This document shows, piece after piece, positions 37,602-50,089 of a stretch of DNA of 64,000 nt (the first letter of the stretch is position 1; each line of letters opens with the position of its first letter). The notes under the pieces are model-generated. The model was not told the DNA's origin. It was given only the letters and a program-made list of their open reading frames with translations, and did no database searches. The stretch is taken from the NCBI GenBank assembly GCA_028583685.1, contig JAMXIF010000058.1, positions 14,094,485-14,158,484 of the forward strand, read 5' to 3'. Position numbers and translations under genes: made by a program. The DNA comes from Petaurus breviceps papuanus (Eukaryota; Chordata; Mammalia; Diprotodontia; Petauridae).

Positions 37602-37741
37602 CAGGGGTGGGAAACCTGAACACTCAAGGCCACATGTGGCCTTCTAGGGCCTCAGGTGTGGCCTTTTGACTGAGTCCAAGTCCAAGTCCACAGAACAAAT
37701 CCTTTTACTAAAGGCCACAAGTTCCCCACTCCATGCTTGGT
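37602..37741. mobile_element. Partial palindromic hAT-like MITE
   Basis: It starts caggggtgggaaacctgaac and has ggccacatgtggccttctag, then tgtggccttttgactgagtc. It ends aggccacaagttccccactc, roughly the inverse of the start. I recognise this as a foldback family common in marsupials. This copy has lost most of its right arm. The superfamily is inferred from the CAGGGG end. Confidence 0.6.
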
Positions 37742-37799
37742 CCTTTTCCAGCTCTGTTGAACAATCCTTTGATCCTGGAACAGTTTGGGTACTTGACTT

Positions 37800-37939
37800 A
37801 AGAGTCATGAACTGTCATGCAAACACTAGTTGTGTTGACCCTTAACAAAGCCACTTGAACCTCAGTTTCCCAATCTGTAGGATGAGGATATTCTCACAAG
37901 GTTGCTAGAAGGACCAAATGAGAACACACTTAGAGGCAA
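37800..37939 (+). repeat. MIR-type SINE fragment
   Basis: It has cctcagtttcccaatctgta, ggatgaggat and aaggaccaaatgagaacaca. It is interrupted at its 3' side by the 389-bp element that begins at 37942. Confidence 0.6.
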
Positions 37940-37941
37940 TA

Positions 37942-38330
37942 CCGTGTTTCCCCGATAAGAAGACACTGTCTTATTATTTTTTTTTGGACAGAAAAACACC
38001 AGAGGGCTTATTTTCAGGGGAGGGCTTATTTTAATGAACATTGACAGCAACTTTAATAAACAGGTAAATGTGAACAAAAAAATGTACCTTTATTCAATAA
38101 GCAAATCACTGGGGAAGAACAGGATGACGCGCTCAATGCTGCAGCTCTGATTGGATGCAGCTCAGAGCATGGCCTGAGTTTCACCTGGGGGTGTAGTGCA
38201 GGGGATCACCTTCACTACAGCAGCAATCTCAATAGGGCTTATTTTCGGGGGAGGGCTTATTTTAGAGGAATCTTACACAGTAAAGGGAGGGCTTATTTTC
38301 GGGATAGGTCTTATTATAGGGGAAACATGG
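37942..38330. mobile_element. 389-bp MITE with Tc1/mariner-like ends and TA target duplication
   Basis: The left end is TA|ccgtgtttccccgata and the right end ataggggaaacatgg|TA. The two termini are inverted repeats (ccgtgtttcccc against ccatgtttcccc) directly flanked by TA at 37940-37941 and 38331-38332. The motif gggcttatttt recurs several times near both ends, as direct or slightly varied subterminal repeats. There is no open frame of useful length, so it is non-autonomous and would depend on a transposase supplied elsewhere. A family with the same ends is widespread in reptiles and some mammals as far as I recall. The superfamily call rests on the TA duplication. Confidence 0.75.
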
Positions 38331-38332
38331 TA

Positions 38333-38605
38333 GGTTGCACAGTGAATACAATGCAAGACTCAGGAATCCAGAAGATCAGAAGAATTTGAATCCCATTTCA
38401 GACACCAGATGTGTGATCCTTGGCATAGGTCACTTAACTTTTTATGTGTGTCAATTTCCTTATCTGTAAAATGGGAATGATTAATAGCATCTACAGGGTC
38501 ATTGCTAGGATCAATAGTAAAGTGCATTGGGATAATAAACAAAACATATATATGCCAGCTATTATTAGTGTTACATAAATGCAAGCTATTATTCTTATCA
38601 TTATC
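38333..38605 (+). repeat. MAR1/MIR CORE-SINE
   Basis: The head is ggttgcacagtgaatacaat. The body has gaatttgaatcccatttcag and ttccttatctgtaaaatggg, and the tail carries repeated agctattatt. It abuts the 389-bp MITE. Confidence 0.8.
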
Positions 38606-38954
38606 AGCAGTTTCTAGGAGCAAACTCAAACCAAAGCTAAGCATGAGAATTGACCTCTAATGTTCTGTCATTTCCTTTGGGGAGTAGCAGCACAAGACTG
38701 GGACTTTGGGGGTAGACTAGAAGGGGTGGTGAGGACTCCTGGCCCCTTAGTACCTCCTCAGGTCCCAAATTTCCATTTCCCTTTCTGGGAGTTACCATTT
38801 GTTGCCATATTCCTAAGGCAGAAGCTAGAAGGGTTTTGTAGAAGGAGCAAGTATCCATAGCCCTATCTTTACCACTAAAGGCACCACTTCTTTGTTATAA
38901 ATAAAAGGGAAAGCTGACTGTTTTCTGCCTAGGAAGAAAAAAAAATGATCCTAG

Positions 38955-39115
38955 GATTTAGAGCTGGAAGGGGCAAGAGGATCTTCTTGTCTAACCCCAT
39001 TTTACAAGAAAGTAAATCTTTCCCAGAGCCCAAGGACACTGGGTAAGTGATTAGTTGAGTAAGGTTTCACACCCAGATCTCTTTATTGCAAAATAAGTGT
39101 TCTTTCCACTGTGTT
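38955..39115 (-). repeat. MIR-like SINE relic
   Basis: It has gatttagagctggaaggggc, ccccattttacaagaaagta and ctttccactgtgttgcatta. These are reverse-complement MIR features. A second, plus-strand MIR relic lies at about 39540-39695. Confidence 0.55.
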
Positions 39116-42100
39116 GCATTAGCTTTCCAGCAGAGGGAGATAAGAGTTAAACTTTCATAACTTGAATCTTCCCTATGACAGTGTTCCCTAGGCTGCCATA
39201 CATAAACCCCAAATTATGCCTAGCATTCTGGTTAGCATCACCTATTTCCTTTTTTTGTCTATGAAGGCAATTTGTTTGATTCTAGATGACTTACCTAATC
39301 ACTATCACCTTGGTCTGTGCTATTTTTCTCTCTGATTTCAAAATCTGCTAAACATACTTTTAGCAGCAGTTAGAGCTGTATCTTATCTTGCTTGATACTC
39401 TTCTGCAAAAGTATGTGCAGAATTTCCCTAGCCAGACCACTAAGTTCTGCAGGGGCAGGGAAATTCATCTCCTAGATTCTAGAACAAAGATATAGCAATG
39501 CACATACTGGCTCCTTAATAAATGCTTATAAAAATGCCACCACAAGACTACTCAACTGTGTGACCTGTGGGCAAGTCACTTAATCTCTGGTGTCCATCAG
39601 TTTCCTTACCTGTTAAATGGGGGTAATAACACCTATTTCCAGGGTTGTTTGAGAAGAATGCAACAGTATTTGTATGATACTCTGTAAACCTTTGTCTTAT
39701 ACAATCACTAGCTACATATTTGTATCACTTTCTTAGCACAGTACACATGTATATAATACAGCTAAATCCCTACTAGTACAGAACAGTGAATCCCTGAGAA
39801 AAGGGGACACTGTAATCCAATTCATATTATTTGAAGTTATAATCATGTAAAATATGGTAGTTAGTTCCATCCCAATGGAAATGATGTGAGAATTCCCTTC
39901 ACAGGATTCCTTATTCACATTTATTGGGAACTAGATATGAGAAATGGAGAGAAGCTAGAGATGTACTTTTACAGATCAGAAAACTGAAGATGGGGGGTGG
40001 GAGGTGGGGCAGGATGAAGTAACTTATCTGAGATTGCACAATGACTTCAGCCTGAGTTAGAATTAGAACCCAAGAAGTAATTTCTCTAAATCATTAAAAA
40101 CCCTGATTCTTCCTTGGGAGTACTGGACACCAAGAATCTTCCACCAGTGATTTTGCTGTTGCTGGTTATTGGTCGGTCCAAAAGAAAGTGAGACTTGCTG
40201 TTTGATTGAGGGAGGAGGGCATGGGGAAATGTGAGTCTGAGAACCCAAACATTGGGCCTAGATGGACCCAAAATAACAAGGGTTTGGACCAATACCCAAT
40301 AGTCTAGGGCCAATTTAAATAGTATCGACACCCTCCTCTTCCAGCAAACCCCTTCAACTCAACAAGTATGTATTAAGATGATCATTTTACTATGAGATAA
40401 CAAAATTTAGAATAAGCTACAATCCAACCTTGCCACACAAGATAAAGATTTTAGAGAAAGGAGTCATGTCTCCTATGAACTACTCTTTGGGTCCAAGGCC
40501 ATCTCCCTCTAATTGTATTGTCTAGCCTACATCTTTCCATGTTGTCTGTAAGAATAGCATGACTTGTCAATTACAAATCTAGTTAACACAAGTGGGCTCA
40601 TGGGGCTTTGTGGGAAAACATTAATGTTTAGAAATTACTATGGTTTAAAAAGAGCAATCATTAAAATTTTAGACTATTATTCTTAAACCATATAGTAATT
40701 ATGTAACTTTTATTTATCTTTCATTTTTGACATTCACTTCTATAAAAAATTACATAATTTAAAAAACTACATTTAACAAGTGTAGCAGTCCCCTGATAAA
40801 ACAATCTAGTCCACCTGGAAATTACTTTCATCAGACCTGATTCTTGATGAAGCGCTGCTTGCTACCTTGGGCAATCACTACTTTCTTTTCCAGGGATTCA
40901 CTTTAGTGATATTATCTAATTTCTGCCAAGTTACTGAGGCTCCAAGAATACATTTTCTTCTTTTTATTTTGATGATCAGGTCCCAAAAATAAAAGTAGAA
41001 AGTCAGTCGGGGAAGTCTTCCTGAAAAAGGTGTCATTGAATCATGCTTTAAATGAGACTGGGTTTGCATTTGGATTTCTACTTCTAGGGAATTACATACA
41101 TTGTTGGAGGGGCAAGAATTTTAATTAAGAATCTCTTAGGAATTTGCAGAAAAGTGTGGGGTATTTGGGGGGAGAGTGATTAGCCAGCCCAGTTTGGTTG
41201 GAGCATTATCAAGATCAGAACAAAGCAGTATGAAATAATAATATTCTGCCCAGCTGTCTATGATCTCTGTCTCCCCTGCTAGTTTCTCTGTATAAAGTGT
41301 TGTCTGTGACTGTTTATCAATGAAAAGCTAGCTCCATGTCATGCCCTCGCCCCATGCCTGTCACCAGTAGGCATGGAGGCAGCCTTTCAATATACTGCCC
41401 TCAGCATTGCAGCCCAAATTTCCCCTATTCCCAGAGGAGTCCTGGGCTTTTCCCCTCAGGGGAGATTAATTCCTGGCATTCTTCAAATAGAGAATTGTTC
41501 TCGCTTATCTCTTGGCTCAGCTGGCAGACCATGCACCCCCAAGGAGGCAGGGACTTCATCAAATTGTGTCCCTGCATCAGGGTGATGGATACAGCTATTT
41601 TGGAAAGCTCATCCAGACCATGAGAAAGTACACAGCCCAGGAGTGGGGTGGAATACAAACCTTCACCTGTGCTGTATCTCTGAGCATCAGGTGGGGATGT
41701 CCAGATTTCATGGGAGTGGCCCTCCTTTTCTCCTGGGCACTCCAAGTGCCTTGTCCTCATCTGCTCCCTGCCACCATACTTCCTCTCACTTCCTGCTGGC
41801 CTTTTTTTCATTCCTCTTATCTCTTTAACATCTTCTTTACCCACCCCCACTCCACAGTTAGTCTATCCTCAATCATTTCTCTCTTGTACCTGAAACAAGT
41901 CCTATAAGACACAAATATCCTGGAAAAGACTTGTGCTGGGAGCAGGACACAGTAGAACAAAATGTCACTGGGTGGCTTAGTGAAGGGAGGGTAGAGTCAT
42001 GGGGTAGATGGGAGATTGTTCTGACTGAAAAGACCCCACTACAACCCTGGTCTGGGGAGCTCAGGGTCTGCCAAGAAGGGACACCTTAAGAGAAGTCAGG

Positions 42101-42614
42101 AAAGGAAGGGACGCAAAGAGGACAAACTTCCTGGACCTCCCTACTCTGCCCTCCCTCTCTAGAGAGGGCCTTCCTGAAGTCTTGCCCTGGCAGCAACCCT
42201 AGGGTCTATTCTTTGAGGAGGGAGAGGCTCAGTAGGGGGAAGGGGGTTCCGCCTGAATCTCCTTTCTATTGAAAGCTATTTAAAGCTGGGTGGAGGAGGG
42301 CTCAGCCGCCTCATGGCTCCCCTGGGGCAAGCCTGGATAGGGTTGGGATCCCAGTGCTCAGGTCTGTTTTGAGTATACCACTAGCATCCAACCTCTTAAT
42401 TAGATTCCAAATGGTCTTGAGGTAATAATAGCCTAAGGCAGGTGCAAGTTGCTGCTTCATTTTTGGGGGTACCTCATTTGGTGATAGGGTTTGAAATCCT
42501 CTTGGCCTCCCCCTTCATATTCCACTATGATGTTTGGATGAAATAACTATATATTCCAAATGTTTCTATCAAGCAGACATGCTGCTAGGCTCCCTCTTTC
42601 CTGATCATGAGCTA

Positions 42615-42870
42615 ATATCACAGGATTTTAGGGTCTAAAGAAGTCTTAGAAATAAAATATAATCCAAGCCCCTTACTTTTACATTGGAAGAAACTAAGGC
42701 CCAGAGAGCTCATGTCTCTTGACCAAGGTCACACTTGGTTGTAAGTAAAAGAGCTGCAATGGAAGGGCCCTCGGAGGCCATTGAAATAATGTCCAATCAT
42801 CCATCATCTTACAGGTGATTTTCCCAAGGTCACACACACTATAAGCAACAGAGGTTTCCTACCCTTCCTA
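42615..42870 (-). repeat. MIR-like SINE relics, two joined fragments
   Basis: It has aggattttagggtctaaaga, aactaaggcccagagagctc and gaccaaggtcacacttggtt, followed by a second similar block ending caaggtcacacac. These are old reverse-orientation MIR sequences. Confidence 0.5.
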
Positions 42871-43189
42871 GCAAATGTCTTTTCATCAGTTGTCTTCTTA
42901 GGAAAGAGGCTCAGATCCAGTAATTCACAGGAAGGTGGTGATTAATGGCTCACATTCATTCAATCCACTCTACTTCTAAAAAGCAACTGCAGTTTAACAA
43001 GGAACAAAGTCTTAAAGAAATGACTAAAGAAAGGTGGAATTTTATAGACCTTATTCAAAGAAATATTTCTGGTTGGGAGGAAAGGGATACAGTGGTCTTC
43101 CCCTGCCCTTCCATGCCTCTAGGAAGGGTGGCATCTGCTAATGCAAATCCCTGGAGAAGGCATCAAAACCCAGTAGAAGGGAAGTTGAA

Positions 43190-43560
43190 ATCACCTATTC
43201 TTTACTTCAACAGGATTTCAGAAAAACCTGGAAAGAGTTACATAAATTGATGCTGAATAAAATGAGCAGAACCAAGAGAACATAGTACACAGTAAACAGC
43301 ACCATTGTGTGATGATCAACTTGTGTGTGTGTGGTTTTTTCACTTTTTCTCTGCTTCTTCTTTTAACACAACCTGACTAATGTGGAAATATATTTAACAT
43401 GATTGCACAGTAAAACCTATATCAGATTGCTTGACGTCTTGGGGATGGGATGAAGGGAGAACAATTTTGAATTCACAATCTTATTAAAAATGAATTTTGA
43501 AAACTATATTTACATATAATTGGAAAAAATAAAAATACTATTTACAAAAAAATATATAGA
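43190..43560 (+). mobile_element. Marsupial L1 LINE, 3' end
   Basis: It has gctgaataaaatgagcagaa, ccaagagaacatagtacaca and acctatatcagattgcttga. It ends with ttgaaaactatatttacata, then attggaaaaaataaaaatac and an A-rich tail. This is the distinctive 3' end of marsupial L1 copies, truncated at its 5' side with no usable reading frame. Confidence 0.75.
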
Positions 43561-43871
43561 AAATATCTGCCATGGTCAGGAAGTTTAGCAAATTAGTTTT
43601 AAATCAGCATTTTACAGCAAAGATAAGGATGGTTTCTGTCCTATCAATATCGGACTGCCTAGAGCAGGGGTGGCCAATTCAAACCAAAATTTACACTAAA
43701 TTGTAAATAAGGATCCCTGCCTATAGCCTATCGACTTAGAAAACATCTGATTTTTGTATTTGTTTATTTTGTTAAATATTTCCCAATTATGTCTTAATCT
43801 CTTTTGGGTGTGTTTGAAGTCTATGGCCTAATCTTGATGCCCCAGAACCAGGCTAAATACAAATAGGAAAA

Positions 43872-43935
43872 GTGTGTGTATATGTATATGTATGTGTGTG
43901 TATATGTATGGATAGATATGTATATATGTATATAA
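43872..43935. repeat. (TG/TA)n simple repeat
   Basis: A run of tgtgtgtatatgtatatg units with single-base interruptions. The 87-aa open frame over it is a low-complexity shadow. Confidence 0.85.
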
Positions 43936-44264
43936 AAAGCATAGATTTTTCCAAATCAGTAGGCAGCCACAGGGATTTGTTTCTTTTAAGTTTGACAGCA
44001 CACATAGCTAATATGTATATGTATCAGAGAAGGGACAGGAATCCCTATCTTTCCATCTTCTACTCTCTATTCACTATTGCTTCTGGATATAGGACCTTAA
44101 TAAATATAAGAGCTCACTTGATTTTAAAAATTTGAAGGGTTTTCTTTCTCTTATTTGGGAGAAGAATAAATGCTGAAAAAGGAGGTGCCTTTTTGATCTG
44201 TGGTAAAGGAGTGAATTCTTGACTAAGCAAGGAATAGGATAAAATGTCTATTTCAATTATGTAA

Positions 44265-44530
44265 AATAAAAAAAAAACTTTTGCACAAGCAAAATTAGGG
44301 AATACAGGATAAAAGAACTGATCCTAAACAGAAAATTTTGCATCAAAAATCTGATATTTACTGTAAGACAAAAGCCATTCCCTAACAGGCAAGTGGTAAG
44401 GATATGGACAGTATTCAACAGAAATGCAAATGATCAAGAAATAAACAAAAAAATGCTCCAGATCAACATTATGAGAAATACACCATGAATTTTCACCTCA
44501 AAACCATCAAGCTGACTGAGAGTAGTCCAA
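44265..44530 (+). mobile_element. L1 LINE ORF2 fragment
   Basis: It has aaaaacttttgcacaagcaa, caaaagccattccctaacag and agtggtaaggatatggacag. These follow the order of the marsupial L1 ORF2 3' region. It is short and decayed. Confidence 0.6.
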
Positions 44531-45070
44531 GCCCAGGCTGTTAGAAGAGAGGAAAATCAATAACTATCCATAGCCTTTACTAGGTTTACACCTGAAGGAA
44601 TTCAGTGGTAGAAAAGTCTCATTATAAAAATAATCTTTCTAGTGCTACTGGTGAAAAAAAACCCCAGAAACAAATCTTTGAGAATGAATAAATTTAAGTA
44701 GATGATTATGTAAAGGTGGCAGGGGAGATAGTGAGAATTTATTAAGCACCTACTATATGCCAGTCACTGTGCTTGACAACTATTATTGCACCAAGAGAAA
44801 CAAAGAATGAGAAATTCGGAGAAAATGAGCATGAAATGGTACATCACAAATAGACAAATCCCACAATGATGCAATAATGTAAATGTAAATACTAAAAGGC
44901 AGCTGGCTCAGATGAAATGTAATAAACCATCTGGGATCCTTCCTCTCATCTGGAGAAGCAAACTGTAATGTAGAAGGCCCTGTCAGAAGTGGTCCCTATG
45001 CCCATTTGTTCTTCACTGATTTTCTTTCTTACAAGGAGGGTTTAGTAGAGGAGGAGTGTTGGAGATGGGG

Positions 45071-45273
45071 TTGTTGTTTAAAATGACCCCATTTGGGGGC
45101 TTTCTTGGCAAAGATACTGGAGTAGTTTCTCCCATTTCCTTCTCTAGCTCATTTTACAGATGAGGAAACTGAGGCAAACAGGGTTGAGTGACTTGCCCAG
45201 GGTCACACAGCTATTAAGACTCTTGAGGGTGGATATGAACTCAAGCCTGGCATCTGTGCCATCTAGCTGCCTG
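45071..45273 (-). repeat. SINE1/MAR-type long SINE, reverse orientation
   Basis: It has aaaatgaccccatttggggg, cttggcaaagatactggagt, cagatgaggaaactgaggca and gcccagggtcacacagctat, and ends gccatctagctgcc. It is the reverse complement of the element type at 34994. Confidence 0.88.
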
Positions 45274-46124
45274 TAGAGGTAGAGTTAATGACTGATTAAT
45301 GAAATACAACCTAGTCTGGACCCTACTGACTTTCAAGCTGGAAAACTTGCTCTAACTCATTTCAGTACCACCTAAAGGCCAAGGGAGTTGGGGAGCTGGG
45401 GGGAGGCAGAAGAAGGGCACTGAACTAATAAGGCCTGAGTCACACTGGAAAGAAGTAAGGAAGGTCTAGGGGCTTGAGAATGACTAGAATATTATAGAAC
45501 AGCAGGTAATAAGGTCTCAAAATGTAACCTAGTGACTTATCAGCAAAATATTTAAATTGTGAAGGTCCAGGCCTTCAAGGCTGAACCCAATATGAACATT
45601 GGTAATGAACCACATTGGGGGTGGGGGGAGGGAGAATGTGTGTTGGAGAAGAGGCTCATCCAAGTACAACTCTTGGACACAAGAATGAGAAGGGCTTGAA
45701 CTAATAAGCTACAAGGCACAGAATGGTGTGGAGGAACATACCTGTAACCAAAGTCTTCATTAGTACTGTGAGTCATGTGCACTGTGCAGGTTGGGAAAGG
45801 ATATAGATGAGATCTTTCCTTACTTTTGGGAAGATTCAATGCCAAGATGGCACTGTAACAACAGTACTGGAACCAAGAAAAGTACTGCTCACCCAATACA
45901 CGTTACTTGATTTCCTGACAAACCAATTTTCTTTTCCCACAATGACAAGGCAATTCAAATCCCAATTGGAGTAATTGTATAGGGCTCTTAAGAAAATTTT
46001 CTTGATTCACTTTAAGTTGTTTCTTTTTAAATCCCTGTATTCCTTGTTGTGTGAAATAAACCTGTTCTGTTCAATGCCTTCTGAGCTTTGACATTTGCAA
46101 AGGTACTGAAGGAAAACTCATAAG

Positions 46125-46540
46125 TCACTAATAATTAAAGAATTGCAAATTAAAAGTAATTCTAAGGTTCCAACTCACATCATATCTATCAGACTGGCAA
46201 AGATGACAAAAAAGGAAAATAGTAATTGATGAATGGTCTAGAGGAAAATAGGTACATTAATGTAATGCTGTTAGAGCTGTGTGTTGGGCCAGAAATTTTT
46301 TTTTTGGAGGGGGAGGGCAGGGCAATTGGGGTTAAGTGACTTGCCCAAGGTCACACGGCTATTAAGTGTTAAGTGTCTGAGGCCACATTTGAACTCAGGT
46401 CCTCCTAACTTCAGGGCTGGTGCTCTATTCACTGTGCCACCTAGCCACCCCTGGGCCAGAAATTCTTGAAAGCAATTTAGAACTGTCCCCAAAATGTCAT
46501 TTAATCATGCTACCCAAGATTCCATGGGAGCACTGAGCAC
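46125..46540 (+). mobile_element. L1 LINE ORF2 fragment interrupted by a SINE
   Basis: It has attaaagaattgcaaattaa, caactcacatcatatctatc and agactggcaaagatgacaaa. After the SINE at 46298-46451 it resumes with agcaatttagaactgtcccc. These are in L1 ORF2 order. A further L1 piece (aaagacttacatgaactaat) lies at about 46735-46830. Confidence 0.65.
46298..46451 (-). repeat. WSINE1-like SINE with 13-bp target-site duplication, in an L1 fragment
   Basis: It reads in reverse, with a T-run (A-tail), caattggggttaagtgactt, acatttgaactcaggtcctc and cactgtgccacctagccacc. The flank tgggccagaaatt is duplicated at 46285-46297 and 46452-46464. Confidence 0.92.
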
Positions 46541-46956
46541 AAAGACCTATGCCTATCTCTGTATTCACTATCCCCTTTTCTATCCCTTTTCAGAGCTGCT
46601 TCTGTCTTAAGGCTTCTCAACAACTCTGACTCATGCCCCCATCAAAGGTCTTCCCAGGAACATCTAAATATGACTTCTATAGCTCAATCTAACAAGATAT
46701 AAAATATAGACCATCTTTGACAAATGTGATGAATACAGAGAAACCTGAAAAGACTTACATGAACTAATGCAAAGTGAAAATAAGCAGATACAAAGAGACA
46801 ATATAACCACAGCAATCAATGAAAAATGAAAGCCCTCCTTTTATATATGTTTTCCTTTGATGATTTTAGCTCCCCACTGTAGGTTAAAATGTTATCTTTA
46901 TTTAGGTGAGTTCCAAATGCATATATCCAACTCTAAAAGCTCCTGAAAGATAACAC

Positions 46957-47110
46957 TGCCAGGTGTCTCAGGGAGTAAGAGCACTGGCTCCAGGGTCGGA
47001 ATGACCTAGAGATCGAATCCCGGGCTCAGACACGCAGCACCACACCCAGAAATAACTGGCCGTGTAACCTTGAGCAAGTTACTTAACCCTGATTGCTTTA
47101 AAAAAAAAAA
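46957..47110 (+). repeat. Young tRNA-derived SINE, copy C
   Basis: It has gccaggtgtctcagggagta, B box gatcgaatcccgg, cacacccagaaataactggc and an A-tail. It lacks the first bases of copy A. The flank agataacac is duplicated at 46948-46956 and 47116-47124. Confidence 0.88.
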
Positions 47111-47559
47111 GAGATAGATAACACCTTACAGTGGACCAAGGACCAACTTTGTCATCAGTTAGACCTGGGTTCAAGTCTTACCTCTAACATAGTGGTTTCT
47201 TAACCTGGGGTCCCTAAATTTGGTACTCTCAAAGGGAACACAATACCAAAAAAGTTCAGTATTCTGTTCTGACACATACTTTTTGTCACTAAAAGCTCAA
47301 TGCCCCAGACAACTTTATAAAAATTTTAAGTTTAGAATCTAGGAGGGGGTGAAGTTATAGTCCAAACCAAAACAAAAAATAACCTCACCAATATGCCAGT
47401 CCCTAATTTTTTTTTTGGGGGGGGGAGGGGTTGGCATTTCAAACTATATTCAAAATAAAATTGCTCTGACTCTTTCACACTCCTTAACTCCTCTCCCTCT
47501 TAACCCTTTGTTGAGGGAACCAACATCCTTCCAGTCAACCCAGGTCCTTGACCCTTTCT

Positions 47560-47990
47560 TCTCTCATTCCAGAAATTCAGTGGAGCTACACTATTCCTAC
47601 AACATCCCTTGGCTTATCTTCAGCTTCCCCTTGGTCCTTGTCTCCACCCTAGTTCAAACCCTCATCATTTTTGACCTGGACTACTATAATAGCCCCCCAT
47701 ATTAAACTTCCTTGTTTTCCAGTGAATTCGAGAAATATTTCTTGAATACCTATTATGCACACAGCATTGTAATAGTCATTCAGAGATGCACATGTGTAAC
47801 CATGTCATTCTCCTATTGAAAAATGTGCAGTGTCTCCCCTTGTCTTGATCAAATACAAATTTGTCAGCCTTGGAACTACCCTCAATCTAGCTCTGACTTT
47901 AGTTAGACTAAAATTGGCTCTAGAAATCAAGAAAGGTCTCACCTCTCACTCAACACTTCACCTCCTGACTGAGCACATGTTTGAAATGCA
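47560..47990 (+). repeat. L2 LINE fragment
   Basis: It has tttgacctggactactataa (L2 reverse-transcriptase end, LDYxNS-like), taaccatgtcattctcctat and ttgatcaaatacaaatttgt. These are in the order of the mammal-wide L2 3' end. It is very old. Confidence 0.6.
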
Positions 47991-48654
47991 GCTCTCCCTC
48001 ACAGGTGGCATTTCCCCATGTAAAAGCTTTCTTCCCAAATCACAAACTATGTTCTCTTCTTCCTTAATTTTTCTTGTGTTATATTTATTTACATATGTAT
48101 TCACACACCTATACATACATGCATATACAACACATAAAATCCCCACCATCATATCAACATGGCAACTGAACCACTGTCATTGCTAAGCTTGGAGTATGAG
48201 ATGTCTAAAGGGGAGTATGGGGAGGGTAAAAGAGAAAAGAGAGGTTTGGTGACTTCGAGTCAGTGAAAGCATTGGATCCCTGGGGACTCTGGAGGTTAAT
48301 AGTCATCTAATCTAAGGCCTGCAGCAACTTGTTTTGCAAAGCCAAGTACAGAATGAAATGCCCCTTACTCTCTAGTCATCTGTCACTCTTTCTACTAGAA
48401 TGCTGTTTCTTTGCGAGTGTTCTAAACTCATAGCCACAGTTATTGAAGTAGGGTTGGCTAGAAAAAGGTCAGATCTTATACTCTCCTGACCAACCTGATT
48501 TCTGGGGGACATCAAAAGCCTATCCCCACTGGATAAAGAATAGAATAATACTCTTGGAGTTTTCCAAAGGAAATTATTGCATTTAATTAGTCTTCTCTCT
48601 CTCCCCCACCATTTCAATAGCCCTCACCCCCTACTCCCCACCAACTTAGACTTG

Positions 48655-48830
48655 AACTGGAGAAAATTTACTATATATTAGATTTAGAGCTGAAAGGGGC
48701 CAAAGACTCTCTAGTCCAACATTCTCATTTTACAAATAAGGAAATAAAGTTAAATTACTTGCCCAAGGTCATATAGGCTAATCAGCAGCTAGCTAGAATT
48801 CAACTCTTTCCCTAGCATTATACTCAATTT
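48655..48830 (-). repeat. MIR-like SINE relic
   Basis: It has gatttagagctgaaaggggc, gtccaacattctcattttac and acttgcccaaggtcatatag, in reverse MIR orientation. Confidence 0.6.
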
Positions 48831-49679
48831 AAGACTATCAGCAAATTTAGAGACTAGGCAGACAGTCTAAGAGCAGGTGATCCAAAGAGCATTTTATATT
48901 TGGTTTTGGAATATGCTTTATGATTTCCTTGAGTGCATTCTGACAAGACAGACAGGAGACTGCCTAGGGAATATGCTGGGCAAAAAGGATTAAAAGCCAG
49001 AGTTAGATGAGAAAGATCAATGTAAATTATTCTCCACTTAGCCTCAAGTCTCTCTCGGTTCAATCTTCAAGTGTCGAGGCCTTCAAAGCAAAGCTGAATC
49101 TGAGCACTGATAATGGGAACGTTTGCTTGTTCCTCTGGACCCTATAGCACTTAAATGTCCAAATTCATCTACAAGTTTCCCTATGCTATTCATTTGACTT
49201 ATATTTATGTATACACTGTTTCTTTCAACTAGAACATCTCATGAGTAGGATCTTTCATAATTCCATGTCCAACATGGGATGCTTTATATAGGAGAGTATC
49301 AAGGAATAACTAGTAATTTAGCACGTGCCTAATCAAACTCAAGTTCCATATTGCTGTTGTGAGTATCACCATCCTTCTAGATTCACAACCCTGCAATCAT
49401 CTCCTGATTTTCTCCTTCCTCTCATCCCATATGGTCAACTTGCTGGCAAGGAAACTATCAATTCTAACTCATAATTCATCAATTCCCCTCATAGGTCCTC
49501 TATCAACTGGAGTCTAGGAGAGAGGAACTAATAGGTTCCAACAACATTACCAATTCAACCAGTGTTTAGTTAAGTGCCTACTATGTGTAAGACACTTTCC
49601 ATGGTCCTGGTAATATAAACACAAAACCTGCCCTCAAGCTTCTATTTTACTAGAAGGATAAAACAACCGGGCCTTTAGA

Positions 49680-49990
49680 AGGGTCTCCCCTGGATTATTG
49701 TACCACCTTCCTACCACTTGTCTCCAATCCAGTGACCAAACTGATATTCCACACCCATCACTTAATTCTTCAGTGGCTCCCTAAAGCTTCTAGAAGTACT
49801 TCTCAAATGGGGGAAAAAAAAAAGAAAAGCCCTCCATAATGATTCATTACCTATCTTTTCTGTATTATTTCATTTTATTCCCCTTCTTGTACTTTCTGTT
49901 CCCATGAAATTGGCCTGCCAGTTCCCTACACAGGACATTTCATCTTCCAACTTCTCCATCCTTCTTCACAAGTGGTTCCACTCCAGATTA
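49680..49990 (+). repeat. L2 LINE fragment
   Basis: It has cccctggattattgtaccac, ttcagtggctccctaaagct and cctacacaggacatttcatc. These match the L2 3' order seen also at 47560 and 56885. Confidence 0.5.
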
Positions 49991-50089
49991 CAGCCACCAC
50001 TTACACAGATAGCCATACAAGTTTTCCAAAGCATCATATGTGTTATTTCATTTAGAATTAAAGGGGGAAAAATAAATTAAAGGATTAAA

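Noticed and set aside
41336-41907. Cluster of overlapping open frames (95, 70, 131 aa on plus and 141 aa on minus)
   Set aside because: Open frames in several registers on both strands indicate GC-richer sequence with few stops and no single coding frame. No conserved motif was seen.
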